DNA from: an uncultured Lachnospiraceae bacterium | Lineage (GTDB): Bacteria > Bacillota_A > Clostridia > Lachnospirales > Lachnospiraceae | DNA length: 6,113 nucleotides | Reading direction: 5' to 3' | Assembly (NCBI GenBank): GCA_947178085.1 | Contig: CAMWWS010000177.1 | Span: 1 to 6,113, forward strand | Part shown: piece by piece, positions 1-5,721 of the stretch | Layout: each line of letters opens with the position of its first letter | Numbering within the stretch: the stretch's first letter is position 1 | Made by a program: the position numbers and the translations under genes | Notes under the pieces: generated by a model | The model's database searches: none | Told to the model about the DNA's origin: nothing | What the model saw: only the letters and a program-made list of their open reading frames with translations

Positions 1-1
1 C

Positions 2-121
2 CTAACTCAGAATGCTGTTGATCTATTTGTAAGTAAAGTCGTTGTAAATTCTCCGAATTCCATTGAAATCACTTGGAAGTCAAAGGATTTATTTGATGAA
101 ATTTACAATAGGAATGCCTAA
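2..121 (+). CDS. C-terminal fragment of a probable large serine site-specific recombinase (5' end outside window)
   Basis: An open frame enters from the left edge and ends in TAA after 39 residues. The visible protein runs from LTQNAVDLFVSKVVV to the end IEITWKSKDLFDEIYNRNA. The pattern 'hydrophobic helix - V.K(I/V).V - short loop - IEI.WK..D' is what I recognise at the extreme C-terminus of large serine recombinases (resolvase/invertase N-domain, recombinase domain, zinc ribbon) carried by clostridial integrative elements and phages. Such enzymes join attP and attB to insert or excise an element. Neither the catalytic serine domain nor the zinc ribbon is visible, so the assignment rests on the tail alone. 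Support comes from position: the gene points at, and stops about 80 bp from, the place where the neighbouring amidase gene is broken. This matches the usual location of an integrase gene next to its att site. A 10-bp perfect inverted repeat overlaps the stop codon. Alternative: the tail of an unrelated accessory protein. Confidence 0.62.
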   Translation, partial: LTQNAVDLFVSKVVVNSPNSIEITWKSKDLFDEIYNRNA

Positions 122-137
122 AAATCAGCATTCCTAT
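108..137. repeat. Perfect 10-bp inverted repeat overlapping the recombinase stop codon
   Basis: ATAGGAATGC (108-117) and GCATTCCTAT (128-137) are exact reverse complements separated by a 10-nt A-rich loop. The stop codon of the recombinase frame (119-121) lies in the loop. Neither strand has a U-tract directly after the stem, so it is not a standard intrinsic terminator. It may stabilise the 3' end of the recombinase mRNA, or be part of the recombinase-binding arm of the att site. The repeat itself is certain; its role is not. Confidence 0.75.
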
Positions 138-168
138 CGAAAAATGAATGATATACAAAAGATTGTAA

Positions 169-798
169 CTATAAACTGGTTTGTCTGTCTGAAACACAAT
201 ACTCTACAATCACAATAGGGGAAGAAGTTTTTTTCAGCAGATAATAACTGTCGTTAGCTTTTGCGACGCGGGTATTATTTCTATCGATCGTATTTAATAA
301 CACTTGTTGTATTTTCTCTGCCAGTTCCTTACTTTGTTCACTGTTTGCATAATAAAAAGTCTGTGCACCGTGTACATATTCTTCATGATAACTGTTTTGA
401 TGAATACTGACTGTCACAACAGGCCTCGTTGATTCTATCAGCTCTACGCGCCGTTTCATGTCCTGTACCTTTTTATTAGAGGCATTTTCATCATACAAAC
501 CGGCGTCAGAGTCTCTGGTCAGAACCACTTCCACATCCTCCTGCTCCAAAAACTGCTGCAATTTTATAGCGATTTCTAAATTAATATCCTTTTCCAGTGC
601 TCCGCTGGTACTTACTTTACCCGGATCGGCTCCTCCGTGTCCCGCGTCAATCACAACACACGGTTTTTCTTTGCTGACAGCAACGCTGCCGGAGGCAGAC
701 TGTACAGCTCGCCGATATGCAGTAAAATATGCTACTGTCATGACAAGCAATACCGAAATTACTCTTACCATCGTTTTCAGATTTTCTTTATATTTCAT
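169..798 (-). CDS. cwlD: CwlD-type N-acetylmuramoyl-L-alanine amidase (Amidase_3), C-terminus truncated by element insertion
   Basis: Zinc amidase predicted to cut the N-acetylmuramoyl-L-alanine bond of peptidoglycan. CwlD-type enzymes work in forming the muramic delta-lactam of the spore cortex. The 209-residue product has a short cytoplasmic start, one membrane/signal segment (about residues 10-28), a short linker, then a single Amidase_3 domain from about residue 46. Visible zinc ligands are H54 (VIDAGHGG), E69 (ALEKD) and H133 (SIHQN); the catalytic glutamate is E199 (IVIVE). No wall-binding repeats are present, and size and layout fit CwlD rather than modular autolysins. Start choice: ATG at 798 has AGGAA seven bases upstream (806-810); an in-frame GTG at 804 lies too close to that site. 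Oddity: after E199 the family normally continues with a CGFLSN-type segment and about 30 more residues. Here a foreign ten-residue tail ends in TAG. The missing strand and helix close the fold, so the product as it stands is probably inactive. It follows nifU by 88 bp. Call confident; symbol moderate. Confidence 0.88.
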   Translation of the reverse strand: MKYKENLKTMVRVISVLLVMTVAYFTAYRRAVQSASGSVAVSKEKPCVVIDAGHGGADPGKVSTSGALEKDINLEIAIKLQQFLEQEDVEVVLTRDSDAGLYDENASNKKVQDMKRRVELIESTRPVVTVSIHQNSYHEEYVHGAQTFYYANSEQSKELAEKIQQVLLNTIDRNNTRVAKANDSYYLLKKTSSPIVIVEYCVSDRQTSL

Positions 799-823
799 AT
801 ACACATTCCTACATAATTGTATT

Positions 824-851
824 GATATACTTTATGCAGGATAAACGTAAA
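824..851 (-). promoter_or_regulatory. Weak candidate promoter for the amidase gene
   Basis: On the minus strand, TTTACG (846-851) and TATATC (824-829) are separated by 16 bp. Each matches the sigma-A consensus at four of six positions. The predicted start would leave a leader of about 20 nt containing the AGGAA ribosome binding site. The region is AT-rich, so chance matches are likely. The amidase may instead be read through from nifU, as I see no good terminator between them. Confidence 0.22.
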
Positions 852-886
852 ATATCATTAACTATAAACCATTAATATCGTTGACC

Positions 887-1330
887 TCAGTATTCTTCTT
901 CAAGAGTTTCTTCTTTTTCCTCAATATCGCTGACGGGTTTTTCCAGTCCATCAATTTTGATATTATTTTTCTCAGCATAATCCCACAAAGCCGCATGAAT
1001 AGCTTCCTCTGCAAGCAGGGAACAATGCACCTTTACAGGCGGCAAGCCGTCCAGGGCTTCCATAACTGCTTTATTTGTTACCTGTAATGCGTCCTGCACA
1101 GTCTTACCCTTAACCAGCTCAGTTGCCATGCTGCTTGTCGCAACTGCTGCGCCACAGCCGAATGTCTTGAATTTTGCTTCCTTGATAATCCCTTTTTCAT
1201 CTATGTCAAGATACATGCGCATGATATCTCCACATTTAGCGTTTCCGACAGTTCCGACACCACTTGGATTCTCCATTTCTCCAACGTTTCTCGGATTATT
1301 AAAATGATCCATTACCTTTTCACTATACAT
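887..1330 (-). CDS. nifU: Iron-sulfur cluster assembly scaffold protein, NifU N-domain/IscU type
   Basis: Scaffold on which a [2Fe-2S] or [4Fe-4S] cluster is built from sulfur delivered by the cysteine desulfurase, then passed to apo-proteins in the cytoplasm. The 147 residues form one IscU-like domain. All ligand positions are present: C33 and D35 (NAKCGD), C59 (FGCGAA), and H102-C103 (KVHCSLL). These correspond to the C37/D39, C63 and H105/C106 set of E. coli IscU. The N-terminus MYSEKVMDHFNNPRNVG is typical. There is no NifU central ferredoxin or C-terminal Nfu domain, so this is the short IscU-like form. The last 15 residues are strongly acidic (EEKEETLEEEY), an extension beyond the usual fold. 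ATG at 1330 is preceded by a strong GAGGAG site about 8 bases away. It starts 29 bp after the nifS stop, indicating co-transcription. It is the last gene of the iscR-nifS-nifU operon. Confidence 0.96.
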   Translation of the reverse strand: MYSEKVMDHFNNPRNVGEMENPSGVGTVGNAKCGDIMRMYLDIDEKGIIKEAKFKTFGCGAAVATSSMATELVKGKTVQDALQVTNKAVMEALDGLPPVKVHCSLLAEEAIHAALWDYAEKNNIKIDGLEKPVSDIEEKEETLEEEY

Positions 1331-1359
1331 TTTTCATTCTCCTCTTGCTTTATTTCTCT

Positions 1360-2544
1360 CTACTTCTGCTGTTTTTTTATAAAATCTTCATACAAAGGAG
1401 ACATATTTCTAAGCCGTTCGACTATTTCCTTTATTTTATCTATTGTAAAATCAATCTCGTCTCTGGTCGTCTTCTCAGATATGGTAAGCCTCAGTGAACC
1501 ATGTGCTATTTCATGCGGCAGGCCGATTGCAAGCAGCACATGCGATGGGTCTAAAGAGCCGGATGTACATGCAGAACCGCTGGACGCGCAAATGCCATTC
1601 TGATCCAAAAGAATCAACAGTGACTCTCCTTCAATAAAACGAAAACAAAAATTGGCATTATTGGGTAGTCTGTCAGCCCTGTCACCATTCAGACGGGAAT
1701 AAGGAATTTCCGTCAAAATGCGTTCAATCATATAATCCCTTAGCTCCGACTCATATTTACTGCGTTTATTGAGGTCATCAAAAGCAAGCTGTGCCGCCTT
1801 GCCAAAACCGGCAATTCCGGGCACATTATGGGTTCCGGCCCTTCTTTGTCGCTCCTGCGCCCCCCCATGAATGAATGAGCGAATCTTGACTCCCTTACGT
1901 ATATAGAGCATACCGATTCCTTTCGGTCCCCCAAGCTTATGTGCACTTGCGCTAAGCATATCAATATGCATCTTATCCACATCAATCGGAATATGCCCAA
2001 ACGCCTGCACTGCGTCCGTATGAAACAGAATCCCATTTTCCTTTGCAATCTCACCGATTTTTTCAAGCGGCTCTATTGTTCCGATTTCATTATTTGCTGC
2101 CATAATGGAAATCAAAATTGTATCAGGGCGGATTGCCGCTCTTAATTCATCAGGACTTACCAATCCATTTTCGTCCACATCCAGATAAGTAACCCTGTAA
2201 CCATTTTTTTCCAAATATTCCGTCGTATGAAGAATTGCATGATGCTCGATTTTGCTCGTAATGATATGTTTTCCTTTTTCCGCATACGCTTCTGCTGCCG
2301 CTTTTAGCGCCCAGTTATCGGATTCACTACCACCACCCGTAAAATATATTTCTTCGGGTGCAGCGCCAATTCCTGCCGCCAGCGTTTTTCTTGCCGCGTC
2401 TACCGCTTTCTTGGCATCTCCCGCAAAAGTATAGATAGCGGATGGATTCCCATAATATTCCGTAAAATATGGAATCATGGCATCCAACACCTCTTTATGC
2501 ACTTGTGTCGTCGCCGCATTATCCAGATAAATCAATTTATTCAT
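1360..2544 (-). CDS. nifS: Cysteine desulfurase NifS (PLP-dependent, NifS/IscS family)
   Basis: Converts L-cysteine to alanine and forms an enzyme persulfide that supplies sulfur for Fe-S clusters and probably tRNA thiolation. The 394-residue product is the normal family length. Landmarks in order: N-terminal YLDNAATT (6-13); PLP-phosphate-binding GGGSESDNWA (70-79); ring-stacking histidine in the HH pair 101-102; N152 (AANNEIGT); D177 and Q180 (HTDAVQAFGH); PLP lysine K203 after H202 (SASAHKLGGPKG); and active-site C326 on the mobile loop ASSGSACTSGS. The loop type is group I, as in IscS/NifS, not SufS. Start choice: ATG at 2544 begins MNKLIYLDN, matching family N-termini. The frame is open to 2586, but that extension is not family-like. 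The best ribosome binding site (AGGAAAGGA) sits 13 bases from this ATG, a little far, so a TTG start ten residues or fewer earlier cannot be excluded. It lies 45 bp after iscR and 29 bp before nifU. Confidence 0.96.
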   Translation of the reverse strand: MNKLIYLDNAATTQVHKEVLDAMIPYFTEYYGNPSAIYTFAGDAKKAVDAARKTLAAGIGAAPEEIYFTGGGSESDNWALKAAAEAYAEKGKHIITSKIEHHAILHTTEYLEKNGYRVTYLDVDENGLVSPDELRAAIRPDTILISIMAANNEIGTIEPLEKIGEIAKENGILFHTDAVQAFGHIPIDVDKMHIDMLSASAHKLGGPKGIGMLYIRKGVKIRSFIHGGAQERQRRAGTHNVPGIAGFGKAAQLAFDDLNKRSKYESELRDYMIERILTEIPYSRLNGDRADRLPNNANFCFRFIEGESLLILLDQNGICASSGSACTSGSLDPSHVLLAIGLPHEIAHGSLRLTISEKTTRDEIDFTIDKIKEIVERLRNMSPLYEDFIKKQQK

Positions 2545-2574
2545 ATAAATAACCAAATCCTTTCCTAAGCTGCT

Positions 2575-2586
2575 TAAGTTCGTCAC
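2575..2586 (-). promoter_or_regulatory. Copy 1 of a 12-bp motif flanking iscR
   Basis: The + strand reads TAAGTTCGTCAC, three bases beyond the iscR stop codon in the iscR-nifS gap. The same motif with one change (TAAGTTCGTAAC) lies at 3121-3132 upstream of the iscR promoter. Two near-identical copies in the two gaps flanking a regulator gene suggest an operator, but no known IscR consensus was matched. They may be coincidental. Confidence 0.25.
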
Positions 2587-2589
2587 CTA

Positions 2590-3024
2590 TTATATACTAT
2601 ACTGATCTGACATCTCTGCCTGCCATTCCAACAGATCCGCCAGCGTAATATTATCTACCACTTTGCTGACAGCTTCATATATCTGTTCCCATATCCTGAC
2701 CGTAACGCAATGTGCTCTGCGCTCGCACTCTTCCCGTTCTTCGCCGACGCAGCTCACAGGTGCCAAATCTCCCTCCGTTAACCGAAGAATCATCCCTACT
2801 GTATATTCAGATGGCTCTTTCTTCAAAAGATAACCGCCCTGCGCCCCCCTTATACTCCTTACATAGCCCGCCTTATTCAAGACCGAAATAATCTGCTCTA
2901 AGTATTTATCCGATATCTCCTGTCTTTTTGCCACATCTTTCAAACTTACCGGTCCCCCCGTATTATATGTTGCCAAATCCAACATTAAACGCAGCGCATA
3001 TCTTCCTTTTGTTGAAATTTTCAT
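2590..3024 (-). CDS. iscR: Rrf2-family transcriptional regulator, IscR-like Fe-S cluster sensor
   Basis: DNA-binding regulator that probably carries an Fe-S cluster and controls its own operon in response to cluster supply. The 144-residue protein opens with the Rrf2 signature MKISTKGRYALRLMLDLA. It continues through the winged helix (ISDKYLEQIISVLNKAGYVRSIRGAQGGY, residues 37-65, with the wing at RGAQGGY). The dimerisation helix and cysteine region follow: C92, C100 and C106, spaced C-X7-C-X5-C. E. coli IscR uses C92, C98 and C104, so all three cysteine ligands have counterparts, with the first gap two residues longer. This separates it from cysteine-free Rrf2 members such as CymR. ATG at 3024 is the family start; a GGAGAGGAG stretch lies about 12 bases upstream. 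It is the first gene of the operon, 45 bp before nifS, with a clear promoter in the preceding gap. Which effector it senses is inferred, not seen. Confidence 0.93.
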   Translation of the reverse strand: MKISTKGRYALRLMLDLATYNTGGPVSLKDVAKRQEISDKYLEQIISVLNKAGYVRSIRGAQGGYLLKKEPSEYTVGMILRLTEGDLAPVSCVGEEREECERRAHCVTVRIWEQIYEAVSKVVDNITLADLLEWQAEMSDQYSI

Positions 3025-3078
3025 AAAAAATCTTTACTCCTCTCCCAACCCTTTTCATAGTTTTTCGGTATGAATACT

Positions 3079-3107
3079 ATTATAATACTCAATCATCCTT
3101 AAATCAA
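3079..3107 (-). promoter_or_regulatory. Sigma-A-type promoter of the iscR-nifS-nifU operon
   Basis: On the minus strand, TTGATT (3102-3107, four of six consensus bases) and a perfect TATAAT (3079-3084) are separated by exactly 17 bp. Transcription would begin around 3072, giving a leader of about 45-50 nt before the iscR ATG at 3024. It sits in the only non-coding gap upstream of the operon and is the strongest promoter match in the window. Confidence 0.65.
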
Positions 3108-3120
3108 CTTCTATTTTATC

Positions 3121-3132
3121 TAAGTTCGTAAC
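3121..3132 (-). promoter_or_regulatory. Copy 2 of the 12-bp motif, just upstream of the iscR promoter
   Basis: TAAGTTCGTAAC on the + strand lies 14 bp beyond the -35 box of the iscR promoter. It matches the copy at 2575-2586 at 11 of 12 positions. It also contains the small palindrome AGTT-CGT-AACT (3123-3133). The placement would suit an upstream operator or activator site for the Fe-S operon. This is suggestive only. Confidence 0.27.
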
Positions 3133-3148
3133 TACAACAATTTCATAA

Positions 3149-3835
3149 TTATATAATAATATCTTTAACGATCTCAGCCGCAATAATCAATCCTGCCGCT
3201 GGAGGAACAAATGAAACACTGCCCGGAACCGAACGCCCCTCTGCAAATTTTACAGGCTCTTCTTTAGAATACAATACCTTCAGCTTCTCTACACCGCGTT
3301 TGCGCAATTCTCTCCTCATGACTTTTGCCAGCGGACATACGGAAGTTTTATAAATATCCGTAATTTCAAACCTTGTAGGGTCGAGCTTATTGCCCGTTCC
3401 CATACTGCTGATAATCGGCACGCCGGCTTTCTGCGCCTGTAAAACAAGCTCTATTTTAGCAGTTACGGTATCAATGGCATCCGCCACGTAAGAATAACGA
3501 GTGAAATTAAATTGTCCCGAATTCTCCGGTAGATAGAAACACTTATAAACATTCACCTTCGCGCCGGGATTTATTGATAAAATCCTTTCCTTCATAACAT
3601 CAACTTTATATTTGTCCAGCGTGTCTTCTGTAGCAATAATCTGTCGGTTAATGTTCGACAGGCATACCTTATCGTTGTCTATCAAATCAAAATGTCCCAC
3701 TCCGCTTCTGGCAAGGGCTTCTGTCACATATCCACCCACACCGCCAATACCGAACACCGCAACATGCGCCCGGCGCAGCTTATCCATTGCCTCACTTCCT
3801 AATAATAATCCTGTTCTTGAAAACCTCTCTGACAT
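3149..3835 (-). CDS. tcdA: tRNA threonylcarbamoyladenosine dehydratase (TcdA/CsdL, E1-like ThiF fold)
   Basis: ATP-dependent enzyme that converts t6A at position 37 of ANN-decoding tRNAs to the cyclic form ct6A. Of its 228 residues, the N-terminal half holds the adenylation domain: start MSERFSRTGLLLGSEAM, nucleotide-binding loop GIGGVGGYVTEALARSG (29-45), the acidic/basic motif DLIDNDKVCLSNINRQ (50-65), and ADAIDTVTAK. The C-terminal half has the family-specific SMGTGNKLDP followed by TSVCPLAKVMRRELRKRG, which separates TcdA from ThiF, MoeB and HesA. It ends with a hydrophobic VPPAAGLIIAAEIV helix. E. coli TcdA is about 40 residues longer, so this is a compact but complete form. ATG at 3835 follows an AGGGG-type site about 11 bases away. 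It lies 124 bp upstream of iscR on the same strand with no terminator between them, so read-through into the Fe-S operon is possible. In E. coli the homologue sits beside cysteine desulfurase CsdA. Confidence 0.93.
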   Translation of the reverse strand: MSERFSRTGLLLGSEAMDKLRRAHVAVFGIGGVGGYVTEALARSGVGHFDLIDNDKVCLSNINRQIIATEDTLDKYKVDVMKERILSINPGAKVNVYKCFYLPENSGQFNFTRYSYVADAIDTVTAKIELVLQAQKAGVPIISSMGTGNKLDPTRFEITDIYKTSVCPLAKVMRRELRKRGVEKLKVLYSKEEPVKFAEGRSVPGSVSFVPPAAGLIIAAEIVKDIII

Positions 3836-3874
3836 ATTAAATCATGCCCCTCTCTCAGCCTATAAATTTCCATA

Positions 3875-3906
3875 TGTGCTTGCACACATTGTGTTATGCA
3901 CACATT
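3875..3906. repeat. Direct repeat and two short palindromes upstream of tcdA
   Basis: TGCACACATT occurs exactly twice, at 3881-3890 and 3897-3906, offset by 16 bp. The stretch also contains two short dyads: TGTGC-TT-GCACA (3875-3886) and TGTGT-TATGC-ACACA (3890-3904). It lies between the GH18 terminator and the tcdA start, where a tcdA promoter or operator would be expected. I could not find a convincing -35/-10 pair there. The repeats are certain; a regulator-binding role is inferred. Confidence 0.5.
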
Positions 3907-3916
3907 TCACAAATAC

Positions 3917-3947
3917 AAAAAGCCAGAGTATTCTTCTCTGACTTTTT
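3917..3947 (-). terminator. Intrinsic terminator of the GH18 gene
   Basis: On the minus strand, A5-GTCAGAG, a 7-nt loop, then CTCTGGC followed by T5. The 7-bp stem contains one G-U pair and is extended by the A/T flanks. It lies 21 bp beyond the GH18 stop codon. The G-U pair would be a C-A mismatch if read on the + strand, so the minus strand is the working direction. It separates the glycosidase from the tcdA-isc block. Confidence 0.8.
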
Positions 3948-3967
3948 ACTCAATATAATACCGCATG

Positions 3968-5665
3968 TTATTTATTCAAATATTCCTCTATTACATCCCA
4001 TACGGAAGCTTTTTCCAATCCAAGCCTCCAACTTGCTACGCCTGCAATATTATACTTGTCCATAATACTCAGTTTTACCTGAATAGACTCATCATCCTCA
4101 AGCCACACCTGAATAAAACTGTCTCCGGATTGATATTCTCCGTAATTCTGGCAGGTTGTCTCATCCCATCTTATCTCAATGTGATGATTTTCGACATACT
4201 CTGCCGCCATTCCCATTCCGACTGCCTGACTGCTCAGTGTGCTGCCCTTAGTCTCCCAAATCCTTGTATAAAACGGAACGGCATTTATTATTTTACCTGC
4301 CGGAACCTCTTCGGCTGTCTTTGCAATACCTTTTTCCACATAATCAATTGAAGCTACGGAACCTGCTTCTTCGCTGTTTCCATGATGTTCGTCATAACCC
4401 ATTATGATTACATAATCAGCTACCAGCCCCTGCTCTTTCCTGTGATAATGGTTATTATAGCCCATCGGAACATAATTATCTACTGACAGGATTATACCGT
4501 TTGCCCTGCATTGTATAGATAATTCCCTGATAAATTCAATAAAGCCTTCTCCCGCATCAGTGCTTATATTCTCAAAGTCAATATTCAGCCCGTCTAAATC
4601 ATACTCCAGCGCCGTATTAATCAGATTTTCTATCAGTTTAGTTCTTGTAGACGTCTGGGAAAGAAGCGTATACATATCAATTGATTCTGTTTCCGAAATA
4701 TTGCTGATAAGCGCCCATACTTCCAATCCCATATCATGCGCCGTATTTACATATTCCTTAGAAGCAAGACTGGTAAAATTGCCTTCAGTACCCGAAAGCA
4801 CGAACCATGTAGGAGAAATAGTATTCACGCCCTTAGTATTTGCCAGCAAGCCCGTCAATGTACCGTTGCCTCCCAGATCATATATGGCATGCCATGCCAG
4901 ATTAATCTTATAATCCTTTGAGATGCTTACATATTCCGGCTCCACGTAATCTGTCACAGGCACCGGCTGCTCGCTTCGTTTATCTGTCAGCCGCTTATTT
5001 TCCACATAGCCAATATAAGAATCTTTCGTTTTTACCTTAGTCCATGTTTCCATCTCTTCAAGTATGATAACAGTATCTCCTGCCGATACATCCGTCAGTA
5101 TATCGCTTTTAATTCCTCCCTGATATCTGACCTGCGTATCTTTATTAATATCAGCTACTGTCCTCTCATCCCATAGCGTATATATCTGCATATGGTATGG
5201 TTCCGTAAAAAGTTCATAAGAAAAATTGGCATATTGTTTCACAAAATCTGCCGCCACATAAAGGATATCTCCTTCATACCTGGAAATAATATATCCTATA
5301 TCATCATACTCATCAACGCTTGACTGGAAGACGGATGAGCCGATTTCCGTACGTATGATTGTGTATGGCGTAGTATATATTAGAAGTTTCTCAATCTTAT
5401 CTTCATAAAATCTGTCATTAAAATATTTGTGTACTGTATCAAAATCAAAATAACATACGTTATCCCAAACTTTCGCATGTTCTTCTATACGCTCGTCCTG
5501 CAGAATAATCGGCACATCATCCGTTCCCGTAATTTCAAAGTATTCTTCTAAATCCGCATGTTCCTTTGAATATGAATACTTCTCCATTATCTGGGCACCA
5601 AATGCCACTGACACAACTATAAAAATAAGGACGATAGCAACAATCACCGGAATTATCTTTTTCAT
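3968..5665 (-). CDS. Membrane-anchored SH3b-GH18 glycoside hydrolase (spore YaaH/SleL-like catalytic domain)
   Basis: Predicted to hydrolyse a GlcNAc-containing polymer, most likely peptidoglycan, outside the membrane. The 565 residues start with a short basic end and a hydrophobic anchor (about 4-23). A 120-residue N-region (about 45-165) follows that I cannot assign firmly; it loosely resembles the stalk-like domains seen in clostridial exported proteins. A bacterial SH3 domain comes next (about 176-226, ending in SYIGYVENKRL), which typically binds wall. The GH18 barrel runs from about 253 to 565. Its active-site strand is DLDGLNIDFE (356-365), with D363 and catalytic acid E365; N361 replaces the usual first Asp of DxDxE, as I recall for YaaH/SleL-type proteins. 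Other barrel strands are SVDNYVP, YVIIMGYDEHH, AVPFYTRIW and GVASWRLGL. No LysM repeats are present, unlike SleL. ATG at 5665 has AAGGAG 8 bases upstream. It has its own promoter and terminator, so it is probably monocistronic. A chitinase-like role is less likely. Confidence 0.9.
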   Translation of the reverse strand: MKKIIPVIVAIVLIFIVVSVAFGAQIMEKYSYSKEHADLEEYFEITGTDDVPIILQDERIEEHAKVWDNVCYFDFDTVHKYFNDRFYEDKIEKLLIYTTPYTIIRTEIGSSVFQSSVDEYDDIGYIISRYEGDILYVAADFVKQYANFSYELFTEPYHMQIYTLWDERTVADINKDTQVRYQGGIKSDILTDVSAGDTVIILEEMETWTKVKTKDSYIGYVENKRLTDKRSEQPVPVTDYVEPEYVSISKDYKINLAWHAIYDLGGNGTLTGLLANTKGVNTISPTWFVLSGTEGNFTSLASKEYVNTAHDMGLEVWALISNISETESIDMYTLLSQTSTRTKLIENLINTALEYDLDGLNIDFENISTDAGEGFIEFIRELSIQCRANGIILSVDNYVPMGYNNHYHRKEQGLVADYVIIMGYDEHHGNSEEAGSVASIDYVEKGIAKTAEEVPAGKIINAVPFYTRIWETKGSTLSSQAVGMGMAAEYVENHHIEIRWDETTCQNYGEYQSGDSFIQVWLEDDESIQVKLSIMDKYNIAGVASWRLGLEKASVWDVIEEYLNK

Positions 5666-5692
5666 TTATCCAGCTCCTTTCTAATCGTCCTT

Positions 5693-5721
5693 ATTATAAC
5701 AGACTATAGCCGCAACGTCAT
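5693..5721 (-). promoter_or_regulatory. Probable sigma-A-type promoter of the GH18 gene
   Basis: On the minus strand, ATGACG (5716-5721, four of six consensus bases) and a perfect TATAAT (5693-5698) lie 17 bp apart. The predicted start near 5686 gives a leader of about 20 nt that includes the AAGGAG ribosome binding site. Spacing to the gene is right. The weak -35 box keeps confidence moderate. Confidence 0.5.

Larger units (their letters stand above)
1..201. mobile_element. End of an integrated element disrupting the amidase gene (only its terminal ~200 bp are visible)
   Basis: Three things are seen directly: a recombinase-like C-terminus reading rightwards to 121; an AT-rich non-coding stretch; and a minus-strand amidase reading frame whose family resemblance ends right after codon 199 (positions 202-204). 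The remaining ten codons (YCVSDRQTSL) look nothing like the expected CGFLSN continuation. I infer that the element/host junction lies near 196-202. The right limit is therefore approximate, and the left limit is the window edge. The att core dinucleotide cannot be fixed without the other end of the element or an empty site. Confidence 0.5.

Noticed and set aside
816..822. ATACAAT on the minus strand resembling a SigE -10 box for the amidase
   Set aside because: The start site would fall inside the ribosome binding site (806-810), and no SigE-like -35 is found 13-15 bp upstream.
458..844. Open frame of 128 codons on the + strand
   Set aside because: It lies antisense to the amidase, has no family resemblance, and mirrors the codon structure of the real gene. 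The other + strand frames opposite nifS, tcdA and the GH18 gene (for example 1304-1603, 1939-2145, 3965-4351, 4560-4913) were rejected for the same reason.
844..882. Possible terminator after nifU (AACG...CGTT and ATTAA...TTAAT arms)
   Set aside because: The arms are short, almost all A/T, and separated by unequal internal loops (9 versus 2 nt). No G/C-rich stem is followed by a T-run.
1740..2066. A second minus-strand frame of 108 codons inside nifS
   Set aside because: It is an out-of-frame shadow of nifS. The nifS frame carries all catalytic residues uninterrupted, so there is no frameshift or overlapping gene to explain.
887..3024. The short iscR-nifS-nifU set as an unusual minimal Fe-S system
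   Set aside because: Lack of hscA, hscB, fdx and iscA is ordinary for this operon type in Clostridia, so it is not a finding in itself.
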